A stretch of 64,000 nt of DNA, taken from the NCBI RefSeq assembly GCF_003309065.1, contig NZ_POAF01000001.1, forward strand, positions 124,001 through 188,000, written 5' to 3'. Below are positions 63,408-64,000 of this stretch, piece by piece. Source of the DNA: Glutamicibacter soli (GTDB taxonomy: Bacteria > Actinomycetota > Actinomycetes > Actinomycetales > Micrococcaceae). The translations under genes and the position numbers were made by a program. The notes below the pieces were generated by a model, which saw only the letters and a list, made by a program, of their open reading frames with translations, was not told where the DNA came from and made no database searches. Numbering within the stretch: the first letter of the stretch is position 1; every line of letters begins with the position of its first letter.

Positions 63408-63420
63408 ATGGATCTGCTGG

Positions 63421-64000
63421 CTATGCAGGAATCTCGGCCACGATGTCGGCTATCCATGTTTTGGCGGCCGCCGGATCATCGGCGCAGACCGCGGCGGCTC
63501 CGATCGCCAAGGCCTGACGCACGTCGTCCGGACCGCGAAGCGGCCAGAGCGTGGGCAGGTATCCCTTACGGTGGAGCTCCTGCACCGTAGCATCGCGCAC
63601 AGCGTGGACATTCAGGTGCACAAAGGTCGCCTGGCTTTCGGCCAGCAATCCAAACAGCGCGTCAACATCGTCGGTCAGGGTGGTGGTGCCTCCGAGGATG
63701 AATCCCCGCGAAACCTGCGGGCACAATGTCTTGATCTGCACCAGTGCCTCATGGTTGAAGCTCGTGAACTGCAGCCGCTCGAAGTCCTGCGGCCTGGCAT
63801 TGACGATCGCAGCAGCTGCCGGGACGACACGGGGATCCTTGATCTCGATCTGGATGGCGGTGGTCGTGGCGTCCAGTGCCTCGGTGAGCGTAGGAATACC
63901 CAGCCACTCCCCCAGATCGACACCTCGAAGTTCTTCCATCGTCAGGGTAGCTACATTGATGCCGGCGAGGGCACCCGGTGTGGGGGCAACCCGGTCAATC
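63421..64000 (-). CDS. Glycerophosphodiester phosphodiesterase-like protein, 5' end outside window
   Basis: The frame is open to the right edge, so the N-terminus with the first catalytic His/Glu is missing. About 192 residues are visible. They match the later part of GDPD barrels: VATLTMEELRGVDLGEWLGI, PTLTEALDA, then the catalytic-region strand IQIEIKDPRV (typically ExK in this family), LQFTSFNHEALVQIKTLCPQ (SFN/H pattern) and THVxVN-like ATFVHLNVHA, ending WPLRGPDDVRQALAIGAAAV with CADDPAA. It would cleave glycerophosphodiesters to glycerol 3-phosphate. Secretion cannot be judged. Confidence 0.85.
   Translation of the reverse strand, partial: IDRVAPTPGALAGINVATLTMEELRGVDLGEWLGIPTLTEALDATTTAIQIEIKDPRVVPAAAAIVNARPQDFERLQFTSFNHEALVQIKTLCPQVSRGFILGGTTTLTDDVDALFGLLAESQATFVHLNVHAVRDATVQELHRKGYLPTLWPLRGPDDVRQALAIGAAAVCADDPAAAKTWIADIVAEIPA

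Larger units (their letters stand above)
62819..63420 (-). other. 600-base intergenic region upstream of pdxS
   Basis: No convincing gene: the frames present have no family-like sequence. The part nearest pdxS holds TAGAAT (62872-62877, minus strand), a possible -10 box without a clear -35. Further up are a GTAAC/GTTAC cluster (62952-63024), a run of palindromes (63313-63361) and the hairpin after the next gene (63365-63407). Confidence 0.55.

Noticed and set aside
63044-63457. A 137-codon minus-strand frame upstream of pdxS
   Set aside because: Sequence is Arg/Ser-rich without motifs, overlaps the end of the phosphodiesterase gene in another frame, and has no ribosome site.

Overview
The window is high-GC chromosomal DNA of an actinobacterium, most likely of the Micrococcales and probably the Arthrobacter/Glutamicibacter part of the Micrococcaceae. 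The supporting signs are the actinobacterial integration host factor gene (mihF) beside gmk and rpoZ, a PriA without helicase motifs, the order pyrR-pyrB-pyrC-(PH-like membrane protein)-carA-carB-pyrF familiar from Mycobacterium, a mycobacterial-type PyrF, frequent GTG starts, and a DUF222/HNH protein. The genus is an inference from gene content. No rRNA, tRNA, insertion sequence, prophage or CRISPR array was seen.

Left part (1-8.7 kb): the 3' part of an HNH endonuclease gene; a glycerol operon glpD-glpF-glpK on the minus strand; a divergent SorC-type regulator followed by an alpha/beta hydrolase; and a broken family 2 glycosyltransferase gene (in-frame stop at codon 3 plus a frameshift).

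Core block (8.7-36.8 kb, almost all minus strand): read in the direction of transcription it runs rarA, rpsD, DUF948 protein and a small partner, alaS-ruvX-mltG, aroE-aroC-aroK-aroB, a repeat-type helical protein, efp-nusB, then the pyrimidine operon pyrR-pyrB-pyrC-PH-carA-carB-pyrF, then mihF-gmk-rpoZ and coaBC-metK-priA. Many junctions overlap by 1-8 bases, so translational coupling is likely. A PyrR-type RNA loop lies just ahead of the pyrR ribosome binding site. It fits translational control of the whole pyr operon by UMP.

Middle part (36.8-46.7 kb): dtd, a PadR regulator with a HAAS-like membrane protein, the synthetase genes hisS and aspS, a DUF349 protein, an AbiEi-like protein and the (p)ppGpp enzyme Rel.

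Right part (46.7-64 kb): the protein export genes yajC-secD-secF; the operon pdxT-yebC-ruvC-ruvA-ruvB; then about 7.8 kb of accessory genes separating pdxT from pdxS. These are an AT-richer lipoprotein/PKD pair, a CapA-like lipoprotein, an M3 peptidase with a GNAT enzyme, a dihydrofolate-reductase-fold protein and a class II amidotransferase. pdxS and the 3' part of a glycerophosphodiester phosphodiesterase close the window.

Most of the window is conserved housekeeping DNA. The least ordinary parts are the pdxT/pdxS split with its AT-rich secreted-protein pair, the decayed glycosyltransferase, the helicase-motif-free PriA, the PyrR leader, and several uncharacterised palindromic intergenic sites. 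I did not find a convincing wholly new system.
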